Below, one piece after another: positions 63,054 through 64,000 of a stretch of DNA of 64,000 bases. The notes under the pieces were generated by a model that was not told the origin of the DNA, made no database searches, and saw only the letters and a program-made list of their open reading frames with translations. The stretch is taken from positions 29,930 through 93,929 of the forward strand of contig LWTK01000035.1 in NCBI GenBank assembly GCA_003326205.1, written 5' to 3'. This DNA comes from Nostoc sp. ATCC 43529 (GTDB lineage Bacteria > Cyanobacteriota > Cyanobacteriia > Cyanobacteriales > Nostocaceae). The position numbers were made by a program, and so were the translations under genes. Within the stretch, counting starts at the first letter, position 1. Every line of letters begins with the position of its first letter.

Positions 63054-64000
63054 ATGACTACTAATTCCACTTCTAAGTCTGCTTTTTTATCTCAAAAATC
63101 TACTCGCAAAGAAAAAATTATGTCCCGCAAATCATTAGGTTTTATTGCAACGTTCATCAGTTTGAGTGTGCCAGTATTTTCATTGAATTTTGCTCAACCT
63201 GCAATGGCACAAGATAAGGTTAATTGCTTAGATATTGAAGGTATAGGTGTATGTATTGAACAAAAAAGTGCTGGTTACGACTTTTATGCCAAGTTTGGGC
63301 CACTCACCAGTCAGAAACAATATATTGGTCGTGATGGTGGTTGTGCAACTTTTGGTACTATTGATGTTGCTGGCTCTCACGCCCAAGTTAAAGGTTGTGT
63401 TAAAGGAAGTCCCCTAAGATTTGAAGGTAGGGCAGAAGTATGTGGATTTGGAAGTTGCAAGGGTAAAAATTTTGGCATCAATTTACCCAATTCTTCTTCA
63501 GGGAATACTGCTTCTCAACCAGTCCAAAATCCCAATGCTTTAGGTCAATACCAACTTTTCTGGGATGGAGTGCGAGTAGGGTTTGAACCTACTTGGACAT
63601 TGCAACAAGCGATCGCCAATTTAGAAGATAATAAGAAAACCTATCCCAATAAAAAAATTGAAGGCTTATTCAACGGTCAAAAAATCGGCTATGAATTAAT
63701 TTGGGATGGCGTGCGAGTCGGGTTTGAGCCTGGTTGGACATTGCAACAAGCGATCGCCAATTTAGAAGATAATAAGAAAGCCTATCCCAATAAAAAAGTT
63801 GAAGGTTTATTCAACGGTCAAAAAATCGGCTATGAATTAATTTGGGATGGCGTGCGAGTAGGGTTTGAGCCTAGTTGGACATTGCAACAAGCGATCGCCA
63901 ATTTAGAAGATAATAAGAAAGCCTATCCCAATAAAAAAGTTGAAGGCTTATTCAACGGTCAAAAAATCGGCTATGAATTAATGTGGGATGGAGTGCGAGT
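63054..64000 (+). CDS. Secreted protein with 47-residue tandem repeats (3' end outside window)
   Basis: The frame is open from ATG 63054 to the window end, about 315 residues. A second possible start, ATG 63120 (MSRKSLGFIA), would put the signal peptide at the very N-terminus: hydrophobic core FIATFISLSVPVFSL and cleavage near AMA-QD. The mature part has a Cys-containing domain of about 90 residues (CLDIEGIGVCIE through CGFGSCKGKN), a short Ser/Asn/Pro linker, then repeats of 47 residues (141 bp) beginning at 63561, 63702 and 63843: WDGVRVGFEPxWTLQQAIAN, LEDNKKAYPNKKVEGL, FNGQKIGYEL. No known family recognised. Confidence 0.85.
   Translation, partial: MTTNSTSKSAFLSQKSTRKEKIMSRKSLGFIATFISLSVPVFSLNFAQPAMAQDKVNCLDIEGIGVCIEQKSAGYDFYAKFGPLTSQKQYIGRDGGCATFGTIDVAGSHAQVKGCVKGSPLRFEGRAEVCGFGSCKGKNFGINLPNSSSGNTASQPVQNPNALGQYQLFWDGVRVGFEPTWTLQQAIANLEDNKKTYPNKKIEGLFNGQKIGYELIWDGVRVGFEPGWTLQQAIANLEDNKKAYPNKKVEGLFNGQKIGYELIWDGVRVGFEPSWTLQQAIANLEDNKKAYPNKKVEGLFNGQKIGYELMWDGVR
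63561..64000 (+). repeat. 141-bp coding tandem repeat, at least three copies
   Basis: TGGGATGG(A/C)GTGCGAGT marks each unit start at 63561, 63702 and 63843, with a fourth beginning near 63984. Copies two and three differ at only a few bases. Each contains a GCGATCGC (HIP1) site. Confidence 0.9.

Overview
The window is a piece of a filamentous, probably heterocystous, cyanobacterial chromosome (Nostocales-like). The octamer GCGATCGC (HIP1) and its core recur throughout, genes are AT-rich, heptamer short tandem repeats (STRR type) and palindromic repeats fill many intergenic gaps, and several genes are typically cyanobacterial: the ferredoxin-thioredoxin reductase variable subunit, SLH-OprB porin, SufR-like regulator, Zur-like Fur protein, GuaB3-type IMP dehydrogenase and DUF8082-type C-terminus.

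Layout. 1-5.2 kb: end of an ABC exporter, purQ-purS, a Zur-like regulator, and a stomatin-like protein with NfeD. 5.6-7.7 kb: a PP2C phosphatase with a zinc ribbon. 8.6-13.7 kb: a three-gene STAND NTPase / WD40 locus with 14 almost identical WD40 blades. 14-19 kb: ftrV, a DUF218 membrane protein, a kinase-like P-loop protein and a heme-oxygenase-fold protein. 19-20.6 kb: transposon debris. 20.7-36 kb: a long co-directional accessory cluster. 36.3-41.3 kb: a SufR-like regulator divergent from an MFS exporter, then surE, an azoreductase and a second MFS exporter. 41.7-43.6 kb: porin. 43.65-44.62 kb: an internally deleted insertion sequence with perfect 16-bp ends. 44.9-47 kb: rplY and purA. 47.8-52.8 kb: a TIR-domain protein, a c-heme sensor and a CHASE3-like/PAS histidine kinase. 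53.3-64 kb: a fructosamine-kinase-like protein, a TpsA-like exoprotein, a TPR-CHAT protein, an RTX-repeat protein and a secreted protein with 141-bp repeats that leaves the window.

The most interesting region is 21.9-36 kb. A WD40 protein, a RibD-like deaminase/reductase, a SUMF1-fold protein, a methyltransferase and a GTP cyclohydrolase II are the five protein types encoded by toxABCDE, the toxoflavin (7-azapteridine) operon of Burkholderia and Pseudomonas. Here they are interleaved with PurF, a GuaB3-type IMP dehydrogenase and GMP synthetase, which together would push purine flux to GTP, the toxoflavin precursor. A second methyltransferase, a VOC-fold protein and two unrecognised proteins follow. 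I infer a cyanobacterial azapteridine-type biosynthetic cluster with its own GTP supply. Downstream, a SufR-like regulator, an MFS exporter and an azoreductase share a promoter motif and could protect against a redox-cycling product, but this link is inference.

Mobile DNA is abundant: a ~195-bp MITE in two inverted copies, each with a perfect 9-bp target duplication; a second MITE family near the TIR gene; IS701, IS4 and NF041680-like transposase remnants; and a ~90-bp dispersed repeat in three copies.
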